Assembly: GCF_963576615.1 (NCBI RefSeq)
Contig: NC_088708.1
Span: 68,530,672-68,594,671 of the forward strand
DNA: 64,000 bases
Direction of reading: 5' to 3'
Origin: Watersipora subatra
Taxonomy: Eukaryota > Bryozoa > Gymnolaemata > Cheilostomatida > Watersiporidae
Below, piece by piece: positions 34,188-47,054 of the stretch. The translations under genes were made by a program, and so were the position numbers. Position 1 is the stretch's first letter. Each line of letters opens with the position of its first letter. Below the pieces are notes generated by a model. It saw only the letters and a list, made by a program, of their open reading frames with translations. It did no database searches and was not told the DNA's origin.

Positions 34188-37100
34188 TTAACTGTCTAAA
34201 GCAATGCCAGTCAGTTCTAAAGAACTTGGGCTAAAATTAGGAGAAGGCTGCTTCTGCATCCTCCCTCCTTTCTTTGGTCGATTAGCTCTTGTTCGATTTT
34301 CCAGTGATGTGAACCGTGGTCCTGAGCCTATAAAAAGGCTGCCATTCCCTCTGGCGGTGCTCTGCTCCTGTTCACAACACAACATTTTGGGTGCTAAGTT
34401 GAAGCAGATAGTCTAGAATTTGGTTCAGTAGCTAACTGTTATTCAATCAGATTCAAGTGTGCTACGCTATTTTAAAGGTATGACAGAGAAAAAGGTCAAA
34501 TGCACATCTGCGGAGCTATGTTAAAAATGATGAAAATTGGTTACCATGTAAAAGAAGTGTTGCAGTAGGTGCATACCTGCTGGCCTGTTGTAGCAGAGGG
34601 GCGTTGAAATGACACCCTTTTCTTTCCTTGTGGCTGTTCTGTGAACCTCTGGACATTATTGCCAAAGCTTCCGAGATAAAGACTGGCAGCATCTGCTGGC
34701 TACAAAGTGCAAAACATACTTTGAAACCATGTTATATTATTTTGCCATGATTTAATTTTATAAATTATTTTTAGATCACAGTTTCATTGACAACTTTTCC
34801 AACAACATTGATGCAACCATTCAGCTATTTAATAACAATAAGCACAAGTTGAATATTGGGAGCTAACCTGTGAAGCGTTGATACTGGGAGCGGAACTTGT
34901 CTCCTTAGCTTTCTGGACAGCCTGCCGATGAGAAGCTGCTAGGGCCATGTTTCGAGATCTTCGCTTTCTGTTTTCTGTATCTTGATAACCAAGAAATTGG
35001 CATGTAAACAGATGACAAATTATCACTGAGAATAATATTAACCTTTTGCAGTTACATTTTACAAACCTTCTGTTTACTTAAGATTACCTGAATAAGAGTT
35101 CTGGTTTTGTCTAGTTCGGCTGTTTCGCGCCTCTTCTTGTGTGTTAAGCACAAGCCTATTCCCATATGACAACTGGTCTGATGCCTGTCTGTCTGCGGTC
35201 GACTCTGTTTCTCCATTACCAACACGTGCATGAAGATTTTGGGCTGATGGTGGTCTTGAATGTGCTATTTGTGAGAGAATGTAACTATGCTGGTCAATAT
35301 TATCATCTGCTCTTGTTTGCGATTCATTGGATGCAATAGCCTCAGTTAGTAGAAGTTGTGCCAATGTGACAGAATCTTCTAAACTGCCATTCCTGTGGGC
35401 AAATAGAGATCAAGTAGTTTACTAGCCACTCAACTGTAAGTATACAGTCTTTGATCTATGAACGGAAACGATCTTCTATGTAGACATTAAATTATTTCGC
35501 TCAAGAGTGTCATTTGAGTTTACCGAATTTTAATAAGAATCACATTAGCAACACAAGAACCTCTCTGGAATTATGTTTATTTTGTTTCCAATTTGAAAAT
35601 ATATTCTCATTTGGAAAGAGTACGCTCCATTTACAATCAAACCTTTCAAGACGGAGCGCAGGCTCAGATAAAGTGCTGCTAGTGCGACCACCACTTCTAA
35701 TTGGACTAGGCTGAGTAGCTGATGTGGTAGCGGAGTGTGCATCTCTTCTTCCAATACCTATATAATCAAGTTTTAAAACACATGATCACTTGAGCTAAAG
35801 AATAATACGTGAAAAAACTGCAGATATGATTAATTTTTTAATGTATAAATCAAGCTAACCAAAGCCAGGTATTTCTAGAGCAGGTTCTGGTGGAACGGTA
35901 GCCGAATCCTGAGAGTTGGCTGTCCTGCGAGGTCGCAATCGAGGTCGGGTATTGTTCGTCTCAGTTGAATCAGCTAATCCATCCCACACAGCAGCTCCAC
36001 AGGCTGGGCAGGTTGGGTGCTGATGCAAAAGCCAGTCATCTACACATCCTCTGTGAAACTGCAGTACATTCATCTCGTTCAAAACCGTAAGAGGAACAAT
36101 TTATCAAGAGTTATCTTATTAATATATATAATAATTTGACTTAAACAATTACCACTTGTTAGAGCAAGTAAATATGTATCCAAGATTGTTTGCATTGGAT
36201 ATCAATATTGCAGAATAAACTATCTGCACCTTACGCATTATCATAAAATTTAATTTCATTGTGAAAGCCACACAACTACGGGTTTAGTAAAACGCGTGAT
36301 ACGTGAAAAATTGCGTGACGCTGTGTGATGGCCAAAATCATGCCAAATCATCATAATATTGCTCCCAATGGCTTATCAGATGCATTTTAAGTAATATCTC
36401 AACAAACCAGTAATTTTCTTTCTAAATTTAAATTATTTTCAAGCTAATACAGGTCGAAGCTTTTTTTTCAAGCATGTGTGAATATGACTCCTGACAATTT
36501 TAGCTAGTTTTAATACATTTTGAACTAATTTTGGCCCTCATGTATTTTTCTGGTTTGTTGAGACTTTTCTCAAACTAGAAAAACATGTGAAGGTCAGAAT
36601 TGGTCCAAAATGTGTTAAAAATAGCTAAAATTGTCAAGAGTCATATTCACAAATGCTTGACAAAATTTTGACCTGTATTAGTTTGAAAACAATGTAAACT
36701 TGGAAAGAAAATTACTGGGTTCATTGAGATATTACCTATAATGCATCTGATAAGCCAGTGGGAGCAATTTTATGACGATGTGGCATGATTTTAGCCATCA
36801 CGCAGCGCCACGCAGTTCTTCACGCATCACACGTTTTATTTAACCCAACACAACTACACCAATCGTGAGTTTGCTCCTTTGATAGGAGCCATGATTAATA
36901 GGCCAATAGTGGGTCACCTTGTGTCTACATGGCAGACGCCGGATGACATCTTCAAGATAATAGGCCCTCAGACAGAGGCGGCACTGTTCTCCTCTTGCCA
37001 AGTACCTGCTGCCCACTCTCACCCTTTCTATTGGCAGCTTTTTTATCACTGCCTCGGGTATTTCACTCAGCTCAGTACCATTTGGACTAGAAAAAACAGT

Positions 37101-39223
37101 GACAAATTCAAATGCCCCTTACAAGTTTTCTAACATGTCAATAAATAAGCTCTAATATATTCATTGTGTAGGTAAGATCAATTCAACTACATAAATATGT
37201 AGTATTTATAACCAATGCCTTAACACGCCATCAAGTTTGTCTCAATTGTAAAGCTCTTATAGCCTCATCTTGGCAAATTCACGTACTTATCAAGCTGCAG
37301 TAAAAGATCATAGTCACCATCACCAATTTCACGATTTGCCAGATTTTGTACCACAGCTGGTGCAATGGGTAACCCATTGGTAATAACTCTTTGTGCTGGC
37401 CGCCATCTAGATGTAGGCACCTGTCAGTAGATTACATAAAATACAGATGACAATATTAGCTACATACTATAAAACATTTTGAAAGTTAAGAAAAAAGTAC
37501 ACAATTTGATAGCTTGTTAAAAGCAAGTTGTGTTGCACCGTGCAGTTATTGTTAAACATACTTTTCACAATGACCAATTGGCACGATGACCAATGACAAT
37601 TACCGATCTTGTAGCTGTTTGTTATTTAAATGATTGCAAGATAGTAGTGTAAATTTTCAATTCTAATCTTTGTTTGTGATTGGTATATTAGCTATCAACT
37701 ATATGAATGTCAAAAACCATAAATTTGGTAATAAAAACCATTTTCACAGAACATCTTTAACGCTTTCACAGTCAGAAGTAATATCGCGAAGCTTGGCACT
37801 GATTACTCACAGCTCTGAACTCAAATGAGTGTTGTGTGTGATTGGGAGTGTTGAAGCACCTTTGGCAGAGAGTGTATGTCCTGCACGGCACGCAGCTGTA
37901 AAGAAGAATCAATCGGTGCAATAGATATTAATGGTTTCATGCAGTCGATCATTTTTCTTCATACATTTCCCTGTACATATCATCTCAGATAATTTTAGGT
38001 CGTAGACTTAATAGCTCTTACACTCATACCGGTAACATTTGCCTGTGATTGGTCTTTGGCCACAGACCTCACAAGTTGTACCTCCGTGTTCAGCGGTTGT
38101 GTGTCGCCTTATTCCACCACTGTCTACTGCTGTGTTGCGATATTCTTCCCGCAAGTGCTCTATCGGGCCAAAATCTTCTCGACAAAAAGGACAACGAATA
38201 ATATCTCCTGATTTGCTCTGATGTTCTGCCCAAATCTTCATACATTTGATGTGAATGTTGTTTGAACAACTGTACCTGTAATTATAAGTGTAAGAATAAG
38301 TAAGAATAAAGAAACCACAGAAATTCGAAATATCTACATTGATATACGACTGTGGGCAATCAATCCAACTACTGACGCACCTGCAGTACGTTACGGGCTG
38401 CCTATTCGCCAACAGATCTTCCATGCATATCGGACAGGAATCTTCTTCCGTGATCTCTCTTTGTTCTAAAACTGTCCTTCCATTATGTGTTTTGGGTGCA
38501 GTAGCTAGTTGTCTGGGTGTTACTGGTCGGTTCCTGAATGTTCCATGAATGTATTAACAAACAGCATGTAGGTTTAAATTAAGGGTGAACAGTAAGTACA
38601 GCCATATAGCCATATTGGTCATATGCTCAGCCACTCAGTTGAACCATGGACGTGCTTGTTTATACTCCCACCTGATTTCGCTGCGCCGTTTCTTCTCAGC
38701 CAAAAGTAAGGAATTGATCTCTCGCTCAACAAGCCCCGATTGCCAACTTATTGGGTCATCTCTGGTCACGCGAAACTTTTTGAGTAGCACCCAGCAGATA
38801 TGTTTACATAACTCTGTTCGCTCGCTTCGGAATCCTGAACAGGTGCAAGAGTGAGGGTCTCCCAGCATCACCTTGAAATAGACGAACATTTTACGCAATG
38901 ATGATATGTTGCTGATGTCATATTTAATTATTTTATCAACATCTGACATCTTTAGAGCGATTCAAAAATACAATTAGATGCGATGCAAGCGATGTGAAGA
39001 AATTCGTGCCTGGGCTACAAGGTAATTGCAATAGTATCATTTTAGCCATGCTATCATATATAATTAGCCTTACCTTTACAGGCTTATTCTCATCGGATAC
39101 CTTGAGAACAAAACCCAATGGCCCTATCTCACTGACGATGAATGCAGTTGAGTTCAGAGCTTGATCTTGTCTCCATGATGTGGTATCACTAGCTTGACGT
39201 TTCCAATTTACACTTCGCGCCAT
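34188..39223 (-). CDS. ZSWIM2: ZSWIM2, SWIM/RING/ZZ E3 ubiquitin ligase
   Basis: Thirteen minus-strand exons join in frame to 749 residues (human about 633): 39074-39223, 38672-38949, 38381-38533, 38030-38275, 37811-37895, 37287-37420, 36918-37086, 35860-36058, 35643-35757, 35088-35392, 34868-34980, 34577-34699, 34188-34367. Domains in order: N-terminal SWRQDQALNSTAF and GPLGFVL (family SWHQDQALSSS, GPTGFLL); SWIM finger CTC..ELCKHICWVLLKKF at about residues 85-110; first RING (SCPICMEDLL, NNIHIKCMKIW, RCPFCREDF); ZZ finger (CEVCGQRPITGKCYRC, TLCQRCF, paired His); second RING (CRLCLRAYYLEDVIRRLPC, HKFHRGCVDDWLLHQH, CPACGA). All metal ligands look present. The long tail is low in complexity and ends SSLELTGIALDS. 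In mammals the protein is testis-enriched and has ubiquitin ligase activity. The ATG at 39223 gives the family-like start. A palindromic transposon sits in the intron between exons 7 and 8. Confidence 0.93.
36280..36847. mobile_element. Palindromic foldback element, Mutator-like, in ZSWIM2 intron
   Basis: About 568 bp, almost wholly an inverted repeat centred near 36560. Ends read gggttta inward; arms share gctcccantggcttatcaga and caattttagcta. Direct copies of acacaactac at 36270-36279 and 36848-36857 are a likely 9-10 bp target duplication, which fits Mutator-type elements. No coding. Confidence 0.8.
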
Positions 39224-42200
39224 TTTGTTGCAGCAACAGGTGGCTTCTTGAACTGTAAGGTAGAAGTACAACCAGCTTAACCAGCAAATAGAGGCGCGAT
39301 CAATATTTAAAAAAGATATGGCAAGAGAATTTCACAAACATAATGCAGCAATAATTTTTTCATATTTTAGTTAATGTCAAAATCAATGGATATTACGCTT
39401 TCCTCCCTTGGTTTTCCTTTAATGTAATGGTATATTCAAAAACCACTAACTACCTAATTTTACTGCTGCATACACAATACCTCATAATCATAGACGTATA
39501 TAGCAAAATGATGAAAAATAGATGGTTGTCATATTTTTCTGTCATTAAAATGGGAGGTTCTGTATGTGCCATTTTTATAATATTAAAACAAGTTTGATAA
39601 AAACAAAACAAAAATTTGAGTAAAATTGAGCTTTGTTGGCTTTAGTGATACCTATATATTGTTCGAATAGAGAGCGGAATGCAAAAAACTTTTATAATAT
39701 TTAGCAATACATCCCAAAAAAATTAGGTGCAATAACAATAAGAATATTGATAGCAAGATTTGTTTTCATTAGGCATACTGAAATATTTTTAAAAAGTTCT
39801 ACAAAAATCGCAGACAAAAAATGATACATAGGTTTTTACGTTGCCCATAGCATTAAATACTTTACTCAGCCAGACAGCGGATAGTACTACAACAATACTC
39901 TGTGTTTGGCCTTAACATAGTCTACTGCTTATGTACGAACGTGTCAAACGATTATAATTTATTTCATTAAAAATGACACTTGACTGAAGTAAAAGGTTTT
40001 GTTTCATATTCGTTTTTGCAAAATGCTAAGATATTGTCTCTGTAACACCTATTGAATGAATGCAGAAAATAACGAAAAAACGTTATAACATAATATAACA
40101 TTTATATTATTATAATATTTATTTTATAAAATAATGTTTCCATCAGATTGAAAGAACAATTGTCTACCAAAAAAAGAAACATGACCGTTGCTAACATGAA
40201 ATAAAATAAATTATGTAGCTGTAATCCATAGATCCCACTAATAACGAATTTTATGATATAATACCACATGTCATAGTACAGGGTTTATTGTAACTACTTA
40301 TGGACGTCTTTATTCTCTATCGTAAAACTTGCTATATTTTGCATTATATTTTTTCGACCAAAACATGCTGAAAACCGATTTAAAATGTTAATAATCATTT
40401 TTATTCTAAATTCGATGAAACTATTTACTAAGTGCATGACTGTAGTATTTTATATACATGTAGAATTACATTATACTGTAATGTGCAACATAGATTATGT
40501 GCACTTTTACAAGAATGGCTGTTTATAGCCCATAGGTCACTTTTAGGTACATAGGTGTACTCTTACTAACTGCATACGTGACAGATGGCACTATGTGACA
40601 CTGACCAATTGGATACTATTTTACTGCCTGCATGAACAGGAGGCCAGTTGTCTGCTAACAGTCCTTGGATATAGTTGACTTATAGTTTTGGCAGTCAGTG
40701 AGAATATAACTGTGCTGTGTTGGTTACACATACAAATACAAAGTTTTACCACAATAAAGAAACGAGGTTCATATGTTACCACAAACACAGGGGATATTAC
40801 AATGATAATAACAGTTTCACCAAAAGTATAAAATGATTAGAAAAATAATCACAGCACCAGAGGATTGGGCTTCAGATTTAAGCAAGGTAAATGCTTAGAA
40901 ATGGATATCTTACATGGAGTAGCTTTTATTATTATCAAACTTTAAAGCAGCATTGGTAGTAAAACTGCTGGATTCCATAAGACAAGTCGTATTTTATCAA
41001 ATATTTTGTCGTACTCACTAACCCATGTTGTAAGTAGGTATTTTTTCATCTCTTACAGTAAATGAATTTTTATCCTGCCAAATATTTTGGTAACAAAACT
41101 GTGAGTGTAGTGGAAACTCAAAAAGACACATGATCTAGGCAATATAAATTGTAAAAAAAAGTTGGTTAATATAGACTCAAGCATTAAAAAAACTTGAAAC
41201 ACAAAGGAGTCTGGCTTTTATCTAGTACAGTTTGTGTTGCAGGTGATATATGGCAATATATAAACTAAAATTTTTCTGAACCAAGCACAATACAAGTTTG
41301 AGCAGGAAATGATAACAAATGACAACTTTATGTTGCAATAAAAAGTTAGCATGCTTGTTCTTTCACTACCTCGCCAAATTTTCATTTCTTATTTTGCTTC
41401 GCGATTTACATACAAAGCCTGCAACTTTTAACAATTATTTCTTTTTTGTTTGCAACTGCATTTTAAATACATGGCTCAAAGTTAAATTTTATTCTACTAC
41501 AACAATGCAACATGACAAACTTCACATAGTATCTGCATCTAGCAAGACATCAATGTCACGTAGAGCGCAATCGAAGTCTCAAACAGCTATTACAAACTGA
41601 GCGTAGTGGTACCAACTCTCACGTTATATTTACTTTTTGACGAATAAGAAACAATTTTACACTAACATGCGTAGTTGAGACTGTGATGCTGTAAAAAATA
41701 TAGGTATATGCAGATTTAGACAGGTTAAAAACCGTAAAAGTGTGTTTTCGCAGCACCGTGGGCAAATTTGAAGTATGTCATACATTACTATTAAACGTAT
41801 GTTCACGGCTTTTCATTTGAAATGATAAGCAATTTGCTTTGTTACGCAGAAGCGATTGGAAAAACTTTCATGCAAAACAATAATTAATACAATGTTTTGT
41901 GCCTACTTGCGTTTATCGATAATTTGCAAAGTGTCACGCACTCGATTAACGGTTATGTTGCGTTTCTTTACATCTACGAAACAAAATAAATCTTAACCGG
42001 AACTCTAAGGAAAATATTTTAGTCACTATGGCCCGCAAACGAGTGTTGGTGTCGCGCAAACGAGTGTTGGTGTCGTACTCACCATTCGGGGAGCTTAGAT
42101 GCAATTCGATTGTTTCCCTCTAACCTTCATCCGACCTTAACCATTACGGCGAAATGAATGCTTAATTTGAGACGATGTATTTTTAATACAAATATTACAG

Positions 42201-42437
42201 GTAGGTTTCTTAACGACAAAATGAAATAAAAATGGTTTTGAAGTTTACGTCAATTTGTAAGGTTGTGAAAGAAGAAACCCTGTTTGAGAAGCACTTCGAT
42301 AATATAGACACCTTCTGAAAAGATTTAGGGGCGCCTCTAGGTCTAGGTCTAGGTGTTTTAAGAACCTGTAAATCCCGAAATCGGGCAAAAGAAGGCCGTT
42401 GAGAACTTTATTTAAAAATAGTCAATAAAACATAAAA
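39224..42437. other. Intergenic, upstream of ZSWIM2
   Basis: Very AT-rich, over 3 kb with no convincing exon on either strand. A 22-bp direct duplication (cgcaaacgagtgttggtgtc) lies at about 42035-42080. AATAAA on the minus strand at 42408-42413 belongs to the next gene. Confidence 0.5.
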
Positions 42438-43539
42438 TTATGGTAAGCCGCGCAAGTTGCGCGATGTTCTAGGTAAAAAACTATTCATATAAAACCCGGT
42501 GTTTGCACATACAGCTGAAGGAGCACCCCCCGTAACCAATCTTGTTTCATGACTGTGAAGAACATTTTGTATTTGGTTAAAACTTTCGATAAGAGATTCA
42601 TGGCAGTCGTCAGATAAAATCTTTAGCATGAGAGACATTCTTGCATGTTTGCGTCTTAGTTCTAAAAGTTCTAGATCTATAAAAATTCTTGCCTCTGTAA
42701 CACTCTGCCTCTAAGTTCATCTTGAATAAGAACATCGAAAAATGACATGAAATTTATAGGAATTAATTTTGAACAGGCAGAAAAAAATAACAAGAATAGA
42801 AAGGAATGGTGCAATAGGATAGGCATAACTACCTGAGCTGGAGAGACAGCACAAGTGATCAAATCACGACAAAGCAGATGATGATAATTTTCCTACTTCC
42901 TACTAGAAGCGACAATTGACATCTCAATATTGTGTTGTCTGCTAGCACTGCTGCTGCTGGATTTTGCAACGTTGTTGTAACGAAAAATAATTTACCAAAT
43001 CCAGAAAATCGCTGACATCAACCACCTAGACCTGAAACAAATCAGAGTATTTGCCTTGTTATGTGTGGTTGTGGAAAAATTATGTTATGCATAACTAATC
43101 CGAATCCATGCACAACATCAGTGTTAATACTGCTTGTCATATTATTCTATTTTGACTATGTTTAGTTTGTGCGCTTTTTGCTTGCCTTGTGGGAACTAAT
43201 TTGATTATTAATGGTTCGGTGCAAGTGAAGGTGTTAAGCTGTTGTGAGCAATACTGATATTTACTTGTAAAAGTTGGTTCGTTATTTTATAAGTTCAACA
43301 ATTAAAATACACAACTAACAAAATTCTAAAACAATAATATTAATGACAAAACAATTAGAATAGCTAATGAAAATTATACCCTTACTCGAACGCTCGTCCA
43401 TGTTTGCTTGGCTCCGGTCCATGCGGCTGCAAGTTTTGATAGTCAGATGAGAGTCATGACAGTCCTTATATGTAGAGGCTCGGTAGTTGAGAGAGTGGTG
43501 CAGAAGAGGCTCAGATGATGAAGGAGAATGAGGCTCCAT
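42438..43539 (-). CDS. Unidentified protein, candidate gene
   Basis: The last exon (42438-42694) starts after a ttacag acceptor, reads LELLELRRKHARMSLMLKIL and later ESFNQIQNVLHSHETRLV, and ends SRNLRGLP before TAA. A minus-strand AATAAA lies 25 nt beyond the stop. A possible first exon at 43379-43539 starts MEPHSPSSSEPLLHHSLNY and ends at a gtataa donor; another possible small exon lies near 42905-42955. The links between these are not secure. The last exon is helical and looks like a real protein end; I do not recognise the family. Confidence 0.35.
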
Positions 43540-45079
43540 AGGCAGGGGAGAGAGGGAGACTCCTCAGCAGGCAGATGGGAAAGCGTCTAAGGAGGCCCTC
43601 GGGAAGAGAGAGAGAGCTCAAGCTAGAGCTGATGAGTCATTGGAACTGTTCTTTTATAGATGTCTGACATGTGGGATGGCTAGCCTGTGGGTGTAGGTTG
43701 AGTGTTAAGGTTCAATGCTTTATGTCAGGCGTGTGAATATATATTGTTTGCGTAAGTCTTAGCTGGTGCATGTGATGTTGACACGTAAAGTGGAGCTCGT
43801 GACTTACTCCTGGTATCTAGGTCATGTTTGCCAGGAGTGGCAGATCTGTATGTGATTCATATGACTCGTCTCTAATGTTTCTCTGGTCGCTTTTTGATGA
43901 TGGTGGTTGGTAGGTTTAATTGCTTCGACTTCCCTTTGGCATATTTTCCATTTGGTGTTGATGCAATTTCTATGATTGATTTCTTCCAAATTTGAAGTTT
44001 CTAATTTGCTTTTGATAGTTTCTAATTATTGAATCTTTTTAATGTCATCATCTTTGGGCATCTTGCTGCTCATAGGTATTATATCCTTATCCTTTGGTCT
44101 GGCTGCATTCCCTATTGGTATGCTGTTTTCGCAGTATCTCTATACAACAGCCTTCAACTCAGATCCAACAAGTGCTCTCGTATGGTCACTCACTGGAGTT
44201 TTTTCTGACTAACATATTCAAGATAATAATGAGAAGCTGAAACCTACGCAAATTCTTCGTGTTATTTATCAGTGTATTGTTACTACACTTCCATAGTTAT
44301 GAATTTTACGAGACTTGGTAAGATTTAGTTAAAAAATAGCAAGGCTGACAGCTACTCTAGTAGGCTAGAGTGATTGTCCTCTTAATTCAATTGCTTATTT
44401 GGAATAACCAACACCCTTCGTGCTAAATCATGGCAGCTTAGTATTCATGAGTCTTAACTGTCACTTGGATGTATATAGTCGTCGCTATCAAAGATTTTTG
44501 CTAGCTATATGCCAAGCCTTTGTTTTGTTTGTGCAGCTATTTATATATTTTTGGCATTAAACTTTATTGGACAGATGGCTTTCTGGCTCTCTTCCCTATG
44601 TTGCTTGCTGATGCAGACTAATGATTAACTGATATGAAGCAATTATAAACAAGTCATTTAGCGTATGAAAGAAATAAGAAAATAAGAAAATATAGGTTAA
44701 GATAGCAAAACATGAAAAACCAAAAAGAGCAAGTGTGTAAGTAAGCATTGTTCTGTCTATAAAATAATTTTATGTGGGTGACATAATAAATATTCCTATC
44801 ATACTACTCTAAAAGGCTATTGTTGCAAACATTTTGTTTTAGCTCAATAGCGCAGAACAAAAAAGTCATCTATCATTTAATAGGGTAACAGAATGCAGTA
44901 CATACTAATCCAACTTCTAGATTAGAGCCCAATAGTGAAATGCGTATTAGTAATGAACTGCTTGAGACTTACTGGAAAACACAATATTGATCATTTTATG
45001 TCATGATTTTCTGACATAGCTGTAACAGTTTGTTGCAACTTTATATCATCTTTATGATTTCAGAAATTGGCAATTGTGC
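43540..45079. other. Intergenic, nothing recognised
   Basis: Contains a purine-rich stretch (gagagagagagctcaagc) near 43605. No gene or clear repeat seen. Confidence 0.45.
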
Positions 45080-46019
45080 TTAAAGCACATAAATTACATA
45101 ATTTTTGTATTGTATATTTCAATACATCAGAGTCTTGGCTTTCGAATGAGCTATTGTTTGCCATGGTGAGACAGACATTGGTTGGTGTTTATAGGATATC
45201 CCCAGAGCTCTACCGCGAAAAAGTTTACTGGCATAGTCTTGAAAATTGTGACGTCACAATTCTCATATTCGTTGTTGTGTGCTCTTACCGCTTATTTATC
45301 AACTATGAAAGTGACGATAATGACGCTAGTGGCAGGCGAAGGTAGGACAACTCCAGAGAACAAATGAAGATGACAAAGGAATCGGTGTCATTACTTTTCC
45401 ATGTACATATTATTTCTATGATAAGTACCTCAGACTCCAAGAACCATACTATATTTTCCCGATGATATTATGCACTAGAACTTTATTTTTAATGCGATGT
45501 TAAGGGTGACGACTGAGACTAATTAATTTCAAGCATTGCGTGATCTCGCGAAAGTGCGATTGACATTTAGTCCTAGGGCCACGCAACAGCAGGTCATAAT
45601 TGAATCGATGTGATTTCATTACCTTTATCAACGACAGTACATTTATTGAAGTATAATTAATTAATCCAGAACATGTGTTTGTATTGGTCGGCGTTAGCAT
45701 TGTTGATTATCTAGAATTTTAGTTTATTATTAGCGCTCTCCGGGTTTAACAGCACCGAATGTCACAGAAAAACGCAGCCTCAATGGCAGCGAAAGGAATC
45801 GACGACCTAAGGCTAAATGAGAATTATGATGCCACATTTTGAGTACCTGAACCAAGTGTTTTTTTTTGCAGGACGTACTTTTGACACCCCGTTTTTCATA
45901 GTTCTATTATTATTTGTGTATTGAATATAGGCTCATTCGAAAGCCAAAACTCTGATGTATTGAAATATATAATAAAAAAATTATGTAATTTATGTGATTT
46001 AGGCCACAAAATGCTTTAA
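45080..46019 (+). mobile_element. ~1-kb long-inverted-repeat element, copy 2
   Basis: Second copy of the element nested in the hAT at 15.8-16.9 kb, in opposite orientation. Arms include ttaaagc at the outer ends, acataaattacataattttt, tatttcaatacatcagagt and ttggctttcgaatgagc. The arms may extend to about 45062 and 46027. No transposase. Identity to copy 1 is clear through the whole inner part. Confidence 0.75.
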
Positions 46020-46027
46020 TTTCTATC

Positions 46028-47046
46028 ATGGCTGTATCAGGTTTTGTTTGTTTGTAATCAACCTTTATTAATCTTTTATCTGCTGCACCAATGACAGATA
46101 CTACAACATCTTGTTACAAAAGTCAGCAACTCAATGTTTTATCTACAAAGCATTTTGGATTTGTCTGCACCATAAAGTAAGGTAGTAAATTACAATGCAA
46201 CTGCTTTTGAACTGCAATTATTTGATGCAAAGTGCATCATCACCTTCTATGGTAAAAGGAGTTGATGCCTAGTCATATACCATATTTCACTTTTCATGTT
46301 CACATAGCCGCAGCCACAAAAATTACAAGCAGGAAAAGATATTGTTTCGTGACAATAGCATTTATTTTTTGTAGCTTGCCAAAAGTCTGACAAATAAAGC
46401 TTACCATAAGCTTTTTACACAGCTAAAAATAAATGTTCAGATTACAAAGTTATTCTAAAAAAAGCAGTTGCAAGGATTCAAATGACTAACTCCTTTGAAC
46501 ATTTAGCTGTGTGATTTGACATTGTTTTTTATATGATTGTTATGTATGCTTTTTATATGACATAGCACATATAACATGATGGCAATGATTTGATAGTGCT
46601 AGTAGGGGAGTGTACTCCTATAATTTGAATAAAAATCGCACCAAAACATTAGGCCTGTCAACTTGAAAGGTTTAAAACAAAACACTATAGACTAGTCGTA
46701 ATCGTCTTGTAGGTTTACTAATATAATAGAATCATGATGTTTTTCTTTTATTTCAAGCAGATGGGCGGCAACGCTTTCAATCATAGGCATATCTATTACC
46801 ATTTGTAAGCAAGCTCTGGAAATAAGATTAGGTGCGCTGTCTTTGTTGGTGCCGAGAAATTTTATCTGAAGTTTGCAATGTTACATTTGCTGTCAAAAGT
46901 CTGGTAGCACACCGAAGTGCAAGGTGTGGGCTAACAATAGATTACTTGCCATTCTGTCTCCACCTATTCTACTTTTACTGTATATGTTATCATTTGTACT
47001 ATGTCACATTCTGATTTGAGACCAAACCTGCATTTATTTTGACAGC
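46028..47046. other. Intergenic, nothing recognised
   Basis: AT-rich spacer between the inverted-repeat element and the hAT derivative. No exon seen. Confidence 0.5.
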
Positions 47047-47054
47047 AAAACAAT

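Noticed and set aside
44134-44203. A fourth, weak copy of the SEVKAV-type dispersed repeat (minus strand, GSELKAVV)
   Set aside because: Similarity is limited to about eight residues; could be chance.
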